This document shows positions 51,865 to 63,810 of a DNA stretch of 64,000 nt, one piece after another. The notes under the pieces are model-generated. The model searched no databases and was not told where the DNA came from. It was given only the letters and a program-made list of their open reading frames with translations. The stretch is from Diplosphaera chodatii (lineage: Eukaryota; Chlorophyta; Trebouxiophyceae; Prasiolales; Stichococcaceae): positions 806,001 to 870,000 of the forward strand of contig JAALGY010000008.1 in NCBI GenBank assembly GCA_032358165.1. Reading direction: 5' to 3'. Each line of letters begins with the position of its first letter. Position 1 is the stretch's first letter. A program made the position numbers and the translations under genes.

Positions 51865-52364
51865 GGTGTCTGCAGCACCTGTCTCTGTAACCCTGCACCC
51901 TGAATTCCTTCACACGGCCGAGGGTCACCCGCCGGACTGCAACGTACACTGCAGAGGTGGCGGCAGTCGACTCGCGCCATGAAGGGTGAACCAAATTTGA
52001 TGATGGCTCAGGGTCGGAGCGGCGTGGCGCCTCGCACCTCACGTCCAAGCGTAACCCTGCGGAGGATTCGAGGCACCTACTAGCCTGGTACGGGCGGACA
52101 ATCTGGCGGTAATTTCGAGGTTCTGCAGGGTGAGCGTGATGTGCGCACTGTTGCACATTGGAGCAGTATCTGCTTCGACCACAGCAAGCGGCTCAGATAT
52201 GCCACAGAATCTGCCGCTAGGTTAGGTGCCCAGGAAGTCTGAACATAGTCGCCGGCACCAACATCATTGTTTGCAGCGGTCAGCAGTTGCTGACACCCTC
52301 AGTCTACTTCTGCCATCTATCACCCTGATGCAGCCTTGCCATGCGTCGCGCGCCATAATCAGAG
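51865..52364. other. Intergenic region between RING copy A and the NOG1-like gene
   Basis: About 500 bp holding the copy A promoter and the 3' UTR of the NOG1-like gene (both minus). The left part is similar to the region upstream of copy B. No gene seen. Confidence 0.4.
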
Positions 52365-55010
52365 TCAGGCTGCTGCAAGCGGCTCAGCCGTGGCACTGCC
52401 ACCCGTCAGCAAGCCCCTGTCAACGGTGCGTCGGCCGCTCTCGCCGTCAAAGCCACCCTGCGGGCCGCTGGGGCCATGGCCTGTGGCCAGCTGCTCTGTG
52501 AACGCCTGCTCCGACAGCAGCCTGATCGTAGCCTCCTGTGATTAGCAACAGCCGCAATTTCAGCAGACGCCCCACGTGTAATGTCGCAAAAAAATGATGC
52601 ACGTCAGGTGTACGGGCAGGCTTTTGTGGCACACAGAGCACCCCTGAGGATGCAGACCAAAGGAGTACCTTCAGGTCGTCCATGCCAAACCCGCTGGTGG
52701 CTGACACCCGCAGCGCATGCGGCAGCGCCGCGGCGACCTGTACTGCGTTGCTGATGTCGTTTGCACCGCTGCGTCCGGCGCCGGTGCCGCCCCACACCAC
52801 CGTGCGGCCCGCCGCCACAGGTGCCTGGCTGCTGTTGCTGCCACTGCTGCCATCTACATGTCCGTCTGCCGCTGCAGAGCTGGCCCTGGCCTCCGCCGTG
52901 CTGCCGTTGCCAGTGCTGGCGCTGCCATTGCTGCTGGGTGCTGGGTCATCGGGCCCTGCTGCCTGCTCTGCTGCCTGGTGCGCTGCCGCTGCATCCACGT
53001 CGCCCGCGGCATCGAACTCCTCCTCCAGCAGGTCCGCCTTGGACAGCACGTCCAGCCACAGCTTGCCGGGGAAGCGGTCCCGCAGGCTCCGCCTAGAACA
53101 ACCAAGACGCAGATGTCTGGGCTGGCAGACGCATTTAATGAAGTGTAAACTGAAAACATGAAAGAGTGCCGACCGACTGAAACATGGCATCGCTTCGCAG
53201 GCAGCGCCCACCACCTCCAACTCGGCGGTGCGGCGGGTGGGACTGCGCAGCAGGGGGCAACCCCCCCACCTGACGGCCCACTGGTCGGCGACGCTGGTGC
53301 CGCAGGTGCCGGTGAGGTCCGCCACGAACACGGCCGCGGTGGGCAGGTGCGCCAGCGCCGCCAGCGTCAGCCGCTCCATCGCGTTGCGCTCGTCCTCCGG
53401 CCGCCGCAGGAGCCCCGGCGTGTCCGTCACCTGTCAGGTGGAGGTGGTCCAACTGATGCCATGCACTGTGTACGTTGACAGCTGCCAAGAGCAGTGGAGT
53501 TGCCTCATCACGAGCGTGTACAGCAGCGATGGTCTTCTCAGCGTAATGATATTGCAAGTGTAGTGCTTTCCCCGAGCAGGCAGAACGCCTGTGTAACAGA
53601 TCCGCTTGAACAGGTAGGGCAGCGGCGCGCCTGGTGGCGGCGGCCGCCCACAAAGAAGTGGCCCATGGCGATGGAGCGCGTGGTGAACGGGTAGTCGCAC
53701 ACCTCCGGCGCCCCGCTGGACAGCAGCTGCACCAGGCTGGACTTGCCCACGTTGGGCGCCCCCACCAGCGCGACCTGCGGATGATGATAGACACCAGCAA
53801 TGTGAAGGCCTGGACTCGAGAACTGAAAGCATCTCCCATACACGGTTGGTGGTCCACGATGGTAGCACCAGTGAAGCTTTGCCGCCAGCCGCGGCCCTCC
53901 CTTGCAAGCGGGCAGGGCAGGCGTTGCCGGAGGGCGCTCACGGTGGGCAGGAAGGGGTCGACCAGCGGCAGCCGCCGCAGCGCGCGCGCCACGTCCACCA
54001 GCTCGTCCACCGCCGCGGCGCTCTTCAGGAACTGCGCCTCCAGCGCCGCGAAGCCCTCGTCCACCGTCGCCAGCGCCTCCTTGCGGGCGCTGCAGCGGGC
54101 GCAGCGCGCCGCGTAGCTCTTCCCCATCTGTGAAGGCGCACACTTCAGCGTGACTCGCAGACGGCAGGACCTTGGTGTGGGGAGTCCTGCTCATTGCTTG
54201 TGTCCATCAGATCCCTGCCTCTAGGCACAAAAGTGTATGCGCCAGAACGAGCTGTGACGCATGTGTGCTGCCACTGCCGACCTCCGTGAGCCGCTTGCGC
54301 AGTGTGTCCACGCGGTGCAGCACGCCCACGTAGCGCTCCTCGCCCACCGTCAGGTCCAGCAGCGCGCGCTCGAAGGGGTGCAGCCGCGGCGGCGGCGGGA
54401 AGCCCTTCATGTACGCCGTCAGCGGGCTGGTGAGCGCCTTCATGGTGAAGTCCATCTGCCGCGCCGTCCTGCGGAGGACCGCAAGAGGGCAGGTGGGCTG
54501 ATCGTGGTGTTGAGGCGTAGTATATGTTCTGAAGACACCGTCCATGGGCCAACTACGCGGTTACCTAACTTGCACGCGAGGTGCTTCACAGTCCGAGCAC
54601 CTGTTCCGGGCTTTGGCGGCCTCGTTCTTGATGGTTTTGCTGCTGGGCAGCCGCTGCGCCTTGCGCAGCGCTGAGGACAGCTGCTCGCTGGCGACCTGCA
54701 CCTGCGGCAGCCGCTGGAACGCGCCGATTGGCAGCTGCGACTGCCTGCGCGGGTGGCTGGCCTGCTGTGCTTGGTCGCTGCCAGAGCCCTCACCTGGCGT
54801 GTCACCATCTGCGAGCTGGCTGCTTGCACTGTCATCAAGATGCAATGCTGTGACATGCTGATCGTCCTGATCGGCTGACCGACGCTGCGCTGCAGCTACT
54901 GCGTCTGCACCAATGCCAGCGGCGCGTTCCACGGCGTTCCTCTTTCGACGCGTCCAGCGCACAGGGTGGCGCTGCGTAGCTGCTGACCCAAAGCGTGCTG
55001 CCTGGAGCAT
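52365..55010 (-). CDS. NOG1-like (Obg-HflX superfamily) GTP-binding protein, organellar type
   Basis: Seven exons give 560 aa from ATG 55010: 55010-54601, 54468-54282, 54127-53942, 53774-53631, 53430-53270, 53092-52669, 52535-52365. NOG1-type GTPases act in large ribosomal subunit assembly. The N-terminal ~100 residues are basic/Ala-rich (MLQAARFGSAATQRHPVRW), suiting organelle targeting. An N-terminal helical domain (YMKGFPPPPRLHPFERALLD, YVGVLHRVDTLRKRLTE, MGKSYAARCARC) leads to the G domain. Its G1 motif is GAPNVGKSS, with DYPFTTRSIAMG, G3 DTPGLLRRPEDERN, GTSVADQWAVR and G4 SKADLLEEEF. An Ala/Ser/Gly-rich insert in exon 6 lengthens the region before the G5-like SATSGFGMDDLK. Intron 4 has a GC donor (CACCAG|GCGCGC), required to restore the family joint GRRHQVTDTPG. 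Additional upstream exons are possible (see next entry). Confidence 0.82.
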
Positions 55011-55183
55011 GAGCCATTGGATGTGAAGGAGCGTAGGTGGCATGCCAGCAAGATGGTGCAAGCAATCACAGTAAACATCAGGTGTGGTCAGCCTCTGTGA
55101 TCTGTTGCTCTGCAGCACATCAGTCTACTCTCACCTGCTGCTGCGGCCCCGCACATAAGCCAATGCCGCGGTGCGGCGCATAC

Positions 55184-55870
55184 CAGCACAAAGATGGCCA
55201 CGTACTTTGCATGCATGTCAGCCGCCTGAACAACATGGTCTGCAAGCACAGCACGCAGGCTTGAGACAACGTTTGAGGTCATGGGCAGACTGAAGTGGCA
55301 ACTTCAGCGGGCGTACACACTATGGCGGCGGCTCACCACTCTCAAGCTCATGCCTAGGCGTCTTCGTGGTGATGCGTCACATGCTGATAGGAACTGCAGT
55401 GTGTGGGAACTATGTTGAATGCCTGCGAGTGGTGTGTATGACAGTCAATTCGGCAACAGCCTGCAGCACGACTGTGGATGTATGCAGCAAATGAGCGGCT
55501 GGGGTGGCGAAACCCTTACGGATCTGCGAAAGTGCTTGTGAGGTGCCAAGAAGAGGACGCAGGCACACAAAGCCGATAATGTCGCGAGCGGCCAGCTCCT
55601 TGGCGTCTCGGGGATCCAGATGCATGGCACGTGCCACCTCCAGGTGCTTTCGACTGACAAGCAGCGATCAGTTGACAAATGCTTGCACGTTGTGGTGCGA
55701 CGCATCAGCACCGGATACACAGTCTGCAGCGTGTGCCCTGTTATACACTGGAACAGCGCAACACTCCTTCAACTTTCGCACATTACTCATTTGCAGACCT
55801 GCGGCTCGCGTTGCAGCTTCACAACCAGCCGTCAAGCAGTCTTGATCAAGGCTTGACGCCTCGGAGTTCA
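55184..55870 (-). CDS. Possible upstream exons of the NOG1-like gene, or a separate small gene
   Basis: Exon c (55239-55184) reads HVVQAADMHAKYVAIFVL. Exon b (55653-55514) reads HLEVARAMHLDPRDAKELAA, then IIGFVCLRPLLGTSQALSQI. They join in phase (1/1). Exon c also joins in phase 0 to an acceptor (CTCCAG|GCAGCA) nine bases inside the NOG1-like first exon. A possible first exon begins at ATG 55870 (MNSEASSLDQDCLTAG), but its donor is ambiguous. The phases suggest one longer transcript, though this N-terminus matches no NOG1 protein I know. It could be a separate gene or an alternative 5' end. Confidence 0.4.
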
Positions 55871-56172
55871 TCTCTGCGTAGCGCCAGTGGCGTTTGACTC
55901 CGTGATGGCCCTGCACTGGCCTGCTCTTTGAAGCGTGTACAGCCAATGCAGCACACGATAACAGTCTCTGCGGGCTGAACTGCGCCGCGGGGTGTCGCAT
56001 CTGACGATTGCGTCGGCCTACTGCAGCAGACGTAGACCAACCGTCGTGCTCAGCGTGCCAGCTCGGGGACATCTGCTGTACAGTTGGCGGCGCAGCCCTA
56101 GTTGCGGCGCTGCAGGCATCATCAGCAGGATCAGAGGCTCGCAGCGGGTCCGGGCGGCGGGGTCTCGAACAC
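55871..56172. promoter_or_regulatory. Putative divergent promoter
   Basis: About 300 bp between a possible minus-strand start at 55870 and the kinase start at 56173 (plus). The plus frame stays open through part of it, so the kinase could have a longer N-terminus or an upstream exon ending near 56150. Confidence 0.35.
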
Positions 56173-59100
56173 ATGTTGGCCAAGAGCCTGGCGAAGGGAA
56201 AGGGCGGGGGCGTGAAGGGCGGCCCCCCGCTGGAGCGCCAGGCATCCGCCCCGCAGTCGATGCCGACGGTGCGTGAGTCCGCCTCGCTGCGCACCGAGGA
56301 TGAGAGCGTGTCGTCCGACGGCGGCCCCGCGCCGCTGCAGCCGCTGGACCGCCGCCGCGGCGACGTGGACGGCGACGCAAGGGCCGCCAGCAGCAGCGGC
56401 GACAGCGCGTATGACCCCGCCCACAGGCCGCTGGACAGGCCGAACGGCATGCCGCTGATTGCGACCTCGTCCAGTGGCTCGTCGGAGCTCCCGCCGCAGC
56501 AGGGCAACCAGCAGAGCAGCCAATCTGGCAGCTGCAGCCCGCCCAAGCCGCCGGATGAGACGGACGGCTTTGCAGGCGTGCCCGTCAGCAAGCCTCAGGT
56601 GAGGGGTCCGTGCGAAGGACCATGTCATCGATGGTCAGTAGGTCCCTGCCGGTTGCAACATTGCACCGCAGCCAGTCCGCACAGCCTGACATGGCTTCGA
56701 CCTGCTCTGCAGCCAATCCCGGGGTCGGGCTCGCCACCCGCGGAGGCGCCGCCTCTCCCGCCACCCAGCCCATTCAAGAACGAGGCGCACCATGCGGTCC
56801 ACCCAGGGACCTCTGTGCCCTCCTCTGCCGAGACACCAAAGGTGCATGGTCGTGACCGACGTGAAGCAGCATTGAACTATCAGTGGTGCCGTGCCAATGC
56901 TAGCTGCAACACCGTCTCTGCTTGTTGACCGACAGGTGCTGGCCTCGAGCATCGACTCTGATGGCGTGCACACCTCGGCCGACAGCCTGCACGGTGTCTC
57001 AGCCGCTGTGAGGCGAGCAAAGCAGGTAAGCTTTGCATGCATGCATGATTGCAAGCTGTGCTATGTGGCTGGCGTAACAGCAGGTGGGTTTGTGCACAGC
57101 GGTGATCACCACTTGTCATCGCAGGAGCTGATGTTCTTTGCCAGTGTTGGCGACCTCAAGCGGTGCACCATCCTGGCGCGCACCGCAAAGCAGCTCTACG
57201 GCGCCGACATCACAGACTGCCAGGACTGGGATGCGCGGCGGCCCTTGTGAGTCTGCACAGTATCAGGATTGCAGGTGTCTGTGCTTGCAGGCGCTTGCAG
57301 GGTCACAAGGATCAGCTGAGCTAGACCTGCGTCAAGCTGTTCATGCTGCCCTGCGCGACTGCAGGCATGCGGCGGCGGTCCATGGCTGCTACCAGGTGTG
57401 CAAGTGGCTGCTGAAGGTGGAGCGCGTCCCGCCGTCGCCTGTGGACAAGTTTGGACGCACACCCCTTGCGGTAGGGCATTGTTGAGGGCCTCGACCTCCT
57501 GTCGGGCTTGTGTCCGACATCGATGATGGGACGTGCACGTCTAATGCGCTTGCTGCTTCTTCGTACACTACACTGCGTTGAAATACGACATCATGGTGAC
57601 ACCCATCCTGTCGTCATGTCCACAGGATGCTGTGCGGGGCGACCACATGGAGGTCATCGCCCTGCTGCAGAAGTACGGCGGCAAGGTGCGCCCGTCAGAG
57701 GCATTGCGCCTGTCCAGCTGCACACACTGCTTACACCGGCCTTGCTTGCACACGCGAACGAGCACCCAAGCCGTAGAAACACTCTTGCAACACTGTCGCG
57801 GGCAGGTGCGGGACCCGGAGGGGCGTCTGGTGGACTACCAGATCTTCAATGTCAAATCCCTGGAAGAAGCCGTCATGCGCGAGTGGGAGGTGACGATCCT
57901 CAATGCATCACACCTTGAACTGCTGCCATTGTATCGCCACCAGCCGCGGCCTACTGAGACACGCCGACGTGACATGCGTGTCTTGCTGCTGCAGATCGAC
58001 CCTGCGGACATCCGCCTGGGCGAGAAGATCGGCGAGGGCGAGTTTGGTACTGTGTTCAAGGTGCGGACGCAGCCCTGCAGACTACGTCAAACCTACCTGG
58101 GTCGCAGCATGGCTGAGAAGTCCCATGTTGGCCCTGTGGCTAGGCTGCTGGGCTGTGTCACGCTCCAGGTGAGAGCAGTCTCAGGCCTCAGGAGTCTGTG
58201 TGTGGCATGTGACACAGCGCAGTGTGGTGACTGCACAGGCTGAGTGGCACTCCAGCACGGTGGCGGTGAAGATGCTGAAGCGGTCGGACAGCATTGCCAT
58301 GAACGACTTCCGCACAGAGCTGGATGTGCTGCAGAAGGTGCGCTGCGCATGGCTGAGACTGCGGCATGCGTGGTGATATCAGCGGTCTGTCTTCTGCTTC
58401 AAAGGCAGTTGCCTTGCCAAGCAATGCGCTGCCAGATTTTTAACATCTGCGTTCAAACCCGCAGATGCACCACCCGAACCTGGTGCAGTTCCTAGGCGCG
58501 TGCACGCGGTCGAAGCCGTACATGCTGGTGCTCGAGTACCTTCCTGGCGGCAGGTATGGCCATGCACCACAGCTCGCAGCGCCAAGCAATGCACACGACC
58601 TGTCTGTATAGCGTGATGGCATGTGCCGATCTGCATGCAATGCACGCCGGTACTGGCCACCAGTAGAGCTGATCGCCGTCCTGTGCTGCAGCCTGGCGGA
58701 CCTGCTGAAGAACCCGGAGCTGCACCCCTCGCTGCGGCGCGCCATCGTCATGGCCCTGGACTGCGCCAAGGCCATGACCTACCTCCACGCCCACATGTGC
58801 GCCCGTGCCAGCACCTGCCGCTGCTGATCTGTATGTCGCCCTGCTGTTCGTCAGACTGCACACAGGAGTGCCTTGAGTAATCAATGGCAGCTGCCAACGG
58901 CTGGTTGCTCGTTCACTCATATGTGTACTTCCACCTGTGCGCAGGCGGCAGATGGTGCTGCATCGGGACCTGAAGCCGGCCAACCTGCTGATTGGCGGCA
59001 TCCACGCGGCGCCGGACAACACCTCCTACGTGGGCGCCCGCTACGGCATGGTCAAGGTCGCCGACTTCGGGCTCAGCCGCGTCACCACGCTGCTCAAGGC

Positions 59101-60379
59101 GGACCTGACGCCCGCCACGGTGGGCTTGCATCCCGCCTAGCTCGTGGGATGCTTGCTCCTGCTGCTGCTGTGCTGTGCATCCGCCCTGCACGTCTTGTTT
59201 GCTCCTGCGGTTAGCTGCTGTCCACCGTGTGTCAACAGAGACAGCCCACGACAGCCCAAGGGAGGTTCGATCAGCTTCACACTGCTGACCGTCCATGACA
59301 CAGTGATCCTGCTGCCTGCAGAGCATCGCAAGCCGCATGGACAGCCGCAACGACTCGCGCACCTCGCACGTCCGGCAGGACTCCGTGAACGACACAGTCA
59401 ACTCCATGAACCTGCGGGCGCGTTCCAGCGACGAGCTGGACAAGGAGGCGAGTGTCCAAGAGACTGCGTCTGCTTTGTCTTATAGATGAATGTCACGCAG
59501 ATGCGGGTTGTCAGAGTGTACGCCAAGCCGAGACACAACGAGCCTGTGAACCTCTGCTCCCCAATACTTTGCAGGTATACAACTACACAGGGGAGACAGG
59601 GACGTATCGGTACATGGCTCCAGAGGTGTACAGGCATGAGCCCTACAACGGCAAGGCCGATGTGTACAGGTGTGCCTCGTTGGCAGTGCGTAGTGCAGCC
59701 CAGTGGGCCCAGGTTTGATTGTGTTTGCACACTTGGTGATTGGAAAGGGCACGCTCTGTTGATGTGCACATGTGGTACCCTGCCTACTGCAGCTTCGCAA
59801 TGATCTGCTACGAGCTGTTCGAGGGCCGGAAGCCCTTCTCCGAGATGAACGCCACAGCAGCAGCGCGCGCAGCCAGCCTGTTCGACCGCCGCCCACCCTG
59901 GGGCAAGGTCAACAGGTGCAGAGACACCGTCAACATCTCAGGATATTGACAACCAGCCACGCTGCAGACCATCCTGCTGCAGGCCCGGGTCGGCAACCTG
60001 CAGGGTGCATGAGATGCTGCGCGGAACACGGCTGAACAAGCGCACATGCAAGGTGGTCACACCAGCGGCCACATGCTGCAGGTTCCAGAAGGCGGTGCCG
60101 ACGGCGCTGAAGGAGCTGGTTACGGAGTGCTGGAGCCCCGCCATGGACGACCGCCCCGACTTCGGCACCATCACGCGCCGCCTGGAACACATCGCCAAGG
60201 CGCTGCCCGAGGTGCGACGCCCGCCGTGGCTGCAATGTCTGTTTTGGCACCTGGATGCTGGAGAGCTCCAGACGGGTAGCAGAGAACCTAGCTGTGTGCT
60301 GTGTGCATTGCTGCAGGATCTGGACGAGAACAGCCTGGTTGGCGGCACCGGGTGCTGCGGGCCGTGTTGCGTGCAGTGA
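56173..60379 (+). CDS. Ankyrin-repeat ILK/Raf-like protein kinase
   Basis: Seventeen exons give 695 aa: 56173-56598, 56713-56841, 56936-57025, 57125-57246, 57365-57470, 57626-57685, 57806-57889, 57995-58060, 58239-58337, 58465-58553, 58692-58796, 58945-59119, 59322-59447, 59575-59669, 59793-59915, 60082-60211, 60317-60379. A Ser/Pro-rich N-terminus (~1-215) precedes ankyrin repeats (~216-320: LMFFASVGDLKRCTIL, LHAAAVHGCYQVCKWLL, FGRTPL, RGDHMEVIALLQKYG) and a kinase domain. Key motifs: GEGEFG (~352), VAVKML (~372), HRDLKPANLL (~465), DFGLSR (~499), TGTYRYMAPEV (~570). This matches plant integrin-linked (Raf-like group C) kinases of stress signalling. Exon 13 inserts 42 Ser/Arg/Asp-rich residues in the activation loop and ends at a GC donor (AAGGAG|GCGAGT). 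The C-terminus CCGPCCVQ could be lipid-modified. Confidence 0.9.
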
Positions 60380-60868
60380 GGCGTGCACAGGCCTCATGGG
60401 CTGGGGCGGTGTCACTTCCCATAACTTTTGCAGCAGCTTGCGCTGCAACTGTCAATATGAGCCCACACCTGCTGCATAGTCCTCATAGGACATACTGTTT
60501 TACTCCTGCTGGTCTGACACCCTTAGCATTACACACTGCAGTATCAACACTGCCGCACACACCTTGGGGTTTTCATGGTTTCTGGCATCGGGTGGCATAG
60601 CTGTTTTGGACTCCGCTGTGATCCATTCGTCTAGTCGTGGCGCTCGTGGCGCTGTTTGACTTTTTCAATCTTGCATCAACCGTGGCAGATCACAGCTTTA
60701 CAGCAGGACGGGCGGTCACGGCCTAGCAGTCAATTACTCTCAATGCTGGCATGCTGACAACCCAAGCACGCACGTAGTTCCTGCCCGGATGTGCCTACGT
60801 CCTATCATGCTGCTCATCACGATGTAACACCTACTTCCTGCCGCCTGTCACCATGTAAATGCTGCAGG
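60380..60868. other. Convergent 3' region
   Basis: About 490 bp between the kinase (plus) and the Q/P-rich gene (minus). Plus-strand TGTAA motifs occur near 60825 and 60855. No gene seen. Confidence 0.4.
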
Positions 60869-62941
60869 TCAGCCTGGACAGCGCCAGCGGATTGTGACCA
60901 TGCTGTCCTTTGTCAGCAGTTTCTGGCAGGTCGTCTGCGCGTCGCCACCTGAGCCGCGTCCGATGCCGTGGAGAGGTTTTGCGATCGCTCCTGGCTGCAG
61001 ATAGCTCACTGGCTGCGAGGCCGTCAGCTTGGCACCCGACGACAACTTGCTTGCGGCATCGCCGCCACCAGGACATGTCTGGGACTCCCCGGCACCAGCA
61101 GCTGTCTGAACGCGGCTGCTTGGTGGCGGCAGGGTCTCTGACACCGACCCGGAAAGGATGGTGTCACTGCCGCAGCAGGGTGCCCAGCCGCAGACTGCCT
61201 GGGCAGCAGGGAGGGCTCCTGCCTCCGCTGGTTGCATGTTGGCTGCGGCTGCATCACAGTGGCAGCCTGCAGTCAACAGCCGCATCCAAAAGCCCTCGCG
61301 CGAAGTTGGCACACTGCCGGGCACCAAGCATGCCGCCTGAGGAGTAGTATGGTGGCGTTCAGCGCTGTTGTGATTTACTGGCTGGATGCTGCCACTGACG
61401 GAGCTGCTCGCATCTGGTGGAGGCAACGGTTTTGCTCCCCAGTCTCTGTCAGGCGGCAGGCGCACGGCTGGCAGCTGCTTGCTGTGCAGCTTGGCCGTGC
61501 TGCGCCTCCTGCCACCAGACACCAAACATGCCGATGCATTCTGCCATCAAGCTGTCATTTAACGCCTCATGCATGCACCAGCAGCGCCACATCACCTGCA
61601 TGCACTCTTGATGCACCGCTCACCTTGGGCGTCGCTTCCCGGGTGTGAGCTTGCCCGCCTCGCTTGCTGCGGGCCTGCCGGGCTGCAGCAGGGAGGCGCT
61701 CGAGCGCTTCAGCGCCGCGGTGCACGTCTCCTGCAGCAGCACGTTGCCGAGCTGCATGTATGAGGTGGCAAAGGTGTCTGTGCTGGAGTAGGCCGGCAGT
61801 GCTGCCTGCTGCGAGTGGTCCTGACTGCTGCGCAGGCTGGTGGTGGTGCAGGCTTTGCTGCGGGCACCTGCTGTGGGCGCGGTTGGCATGGGATCGTCAA
61901 CGGGCTGAGGGAACGGTGGCTGCCAGCTGCTACGTTCGGCAGGTTGCAGGATCAGGGAAGATGGTGCTGCAGGTGGGGCATCTGGGAGCGCTTCCGGCTG
62001 CAGCATCAATGAGGACGGTGCTGCAGGTGGGTCATGTGAGAGCCCTTTTGGCTGCGGAGGCAGCGGCGGCTGCTGTGGGTGCTGCACCTCGCACACCGAC
62101 AGCTGGCTAGTGTATGGCGCGGGGCGCACGCCCAGGCGACACCCCGGCTGCAGCTGCAGCATGTTGGCGAGCACCTGCCAGCCACCTGCGGCCTCGAGGG
62201 TGGTGCTGCAGCCGGCACCTTCACGCTGCTGCTGCTGCTGCTGCTGCTGCGGCATGTGCAGAGCGGCGGGCGCACCACCAGCGGCCCGAGGGGTGCTGGC
62301 AGCAGTGAACACGAAGTCGGGGCTGCAGTGGGCCTGGGACCTGAGCCGCACGGGGAACTCCGTGCCGCCGCACGCCACAAAGGTGCAGCTGCGGACGCTG
62401 CGCTGGCCAAACAGCAACACCGCCTGCGGACAAGACAAACGATCTGGTGACCATGTGAACCCAGCTGCAACTCCACATACTGCAGAAGGGGCATCCCGTG
62501 TTCATACCCTTCAGTCCACGCAGTGCCAGGACATCTCACCTGCTGTGCTGAGATGCGAAGGGGGCCATTGCCAACAACGATCCACACCAGCTCTGCTGGC
62601 GGCACCTGCAAGGAGGCAAAGGGAAATGGCCAAGCATACTATATGCATCACCATGGAGGACCCATATGCAAGCCAACACAGCATCATATATGCCGCGAAC
62701 ATTGTGCTGGTTCTCATGGAAATTGCTGAACGACAATCATACTGTGCAGTGTGGGATTGTCATGACCTGCAGATTATCGTGCGACTTCACAGCTGCAGTC
62801 CGCGGACTTCCAGTCTCCCGGGCTTCTCCACCCTGGACGCTGCATTTGCGCCTGCTGGTGCGCATCTGGGAGGGCGGCACCCACAAGGCCCCTTTCCGCT
62901 TCTGCGGCCCGGCTCTCCCACTGTGAAAGCATGAGCGGCAT
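60869..62941 (-). CDS. Gln/Pro/Ser-rich protein of unknown function
   Basis: Four phase-consistent exons give 553 aa from ATG 62941: 62941-62786, 62605-62540, 62423-61624, 61508-60869. The most ordered part spans exons 2-3: VPPAELVWIVVGNGPLRISA, AVLLFGQRSVRSCTFVACGG, TEFPVRLRSQAHCSPDFVF, which looks like a small beta-rich domain. After that come eight glutamines (a CAG/CTG tract near 62224-62250) and PAAPSSLMLQPEALPDAPPA-type imperfect repeats. A basic cluster follows (LTPGKRRPRRRSTAKLH) as a possible nuclear signal, then a Ser/Gly-rich tail ending IRWRCPG. No family is recognised. The first exon is the weakest; exons further upstream (for example 63225-63394) may belong to this gene instead. 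Confidence 0.55.
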
Positions 62942-63224
62942 GGCAGGTGCATCAAGCTTCCTGCATAGGTACCTGCTGGCAGCAGGCCAGCACGCTTCAG
63001 CGAAAGGGTCGTGTTGAGTCTGTCTATCTGTCACGAGGCTCACCCTCTCAAGATGCTCACACTTCACGACGGTATCAAGCTGTTGTTGTCACCAAGTAAG
63101 TCACCAAGTACGTCAGAGCTAGCGGTCTCTACAAGCTTAGGTTAGAAAGCACTTTGGTGCACCTTGCCGACTCACTGCCCTTGCTTTATGGTCTGGCGGT
63201 GGCGGAACAGCTTCGTACAGGTAC

Positions 63225-63394
63225 AGTCGAGCCGCAGCCCTTGCACTGCATCACGACAAGATCTTGGTCGTCAATGTAGATCGATCGAGCTCCACGAGGC
63301 AACCTTCTATGGTGCTGCATATCGGGCACCCTTCGATACTGCACTTCTCGGAGGAGACCAGCAATGCAGGGTGGGGGAGCTTGAGTTGGAGAAA
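63225..63394 (-). CDS. Candidate exon with CxxC motif, unassigned
   Basis: Between an acceptor (GAGCTGCAG|TTTCTCC) and donor (TCGACT|GTACCTG), one minus frame reads GARSIYIDDQDLVVMQCKGC followed by GST. An exon at roughly 63080-63045 could continue LDTVVKCEHLER in phase. A CxxC after a beta-like segment, then LDTVV, faintly recalls Mis18-type zinc domains (CxxC...LGDS). Other frames on both strands are also open here, so this is tentative. Confidence 0.25.
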
Positions 63395-63810
63395 CTGCAG
63401 CTCAATTTGTAGGCGGCCAGCTCCGAAGCATGCATGGACCAGTTGGTGTCCACCTGAGGAAGTTACAGACGCCGAGGAAAGCAACGAAAACCAGATCGAC
63501 GAGTTCCCCAACGTGACAAGCTGATGCCAAATTTCAGTGCAAACTCATGTCGGTCGGGCGTCCAAGACCCTGCCCTAGCTAACATCCCAGTATACCCCTG
63601 ACATGGTGCCAACTACATCACTCGCGTGCGCGCAAAGTCACAACCGACCATAGCACATGGTTTGCAATACACTTTTACTTGCAATCAACGAATGAAAGCC
63701 CTGCTGTCCTGCAACCCGATAGGCCCAGCAGCAGGCTGCTGGCGCAACCCAGTCGGACTGTCGCTCTGAATGGTGCCGACCAGCCGACCTGCGACCGCAG
63801 GCTGTGCCAC

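Noticed and set aside
63264..63524. Plus-strand frame ending DEFPNVTS as a gene
   Set aside because: Overlaps several other open frames on both strands, has no recognised domain and no phase-linked neighbouring exon.
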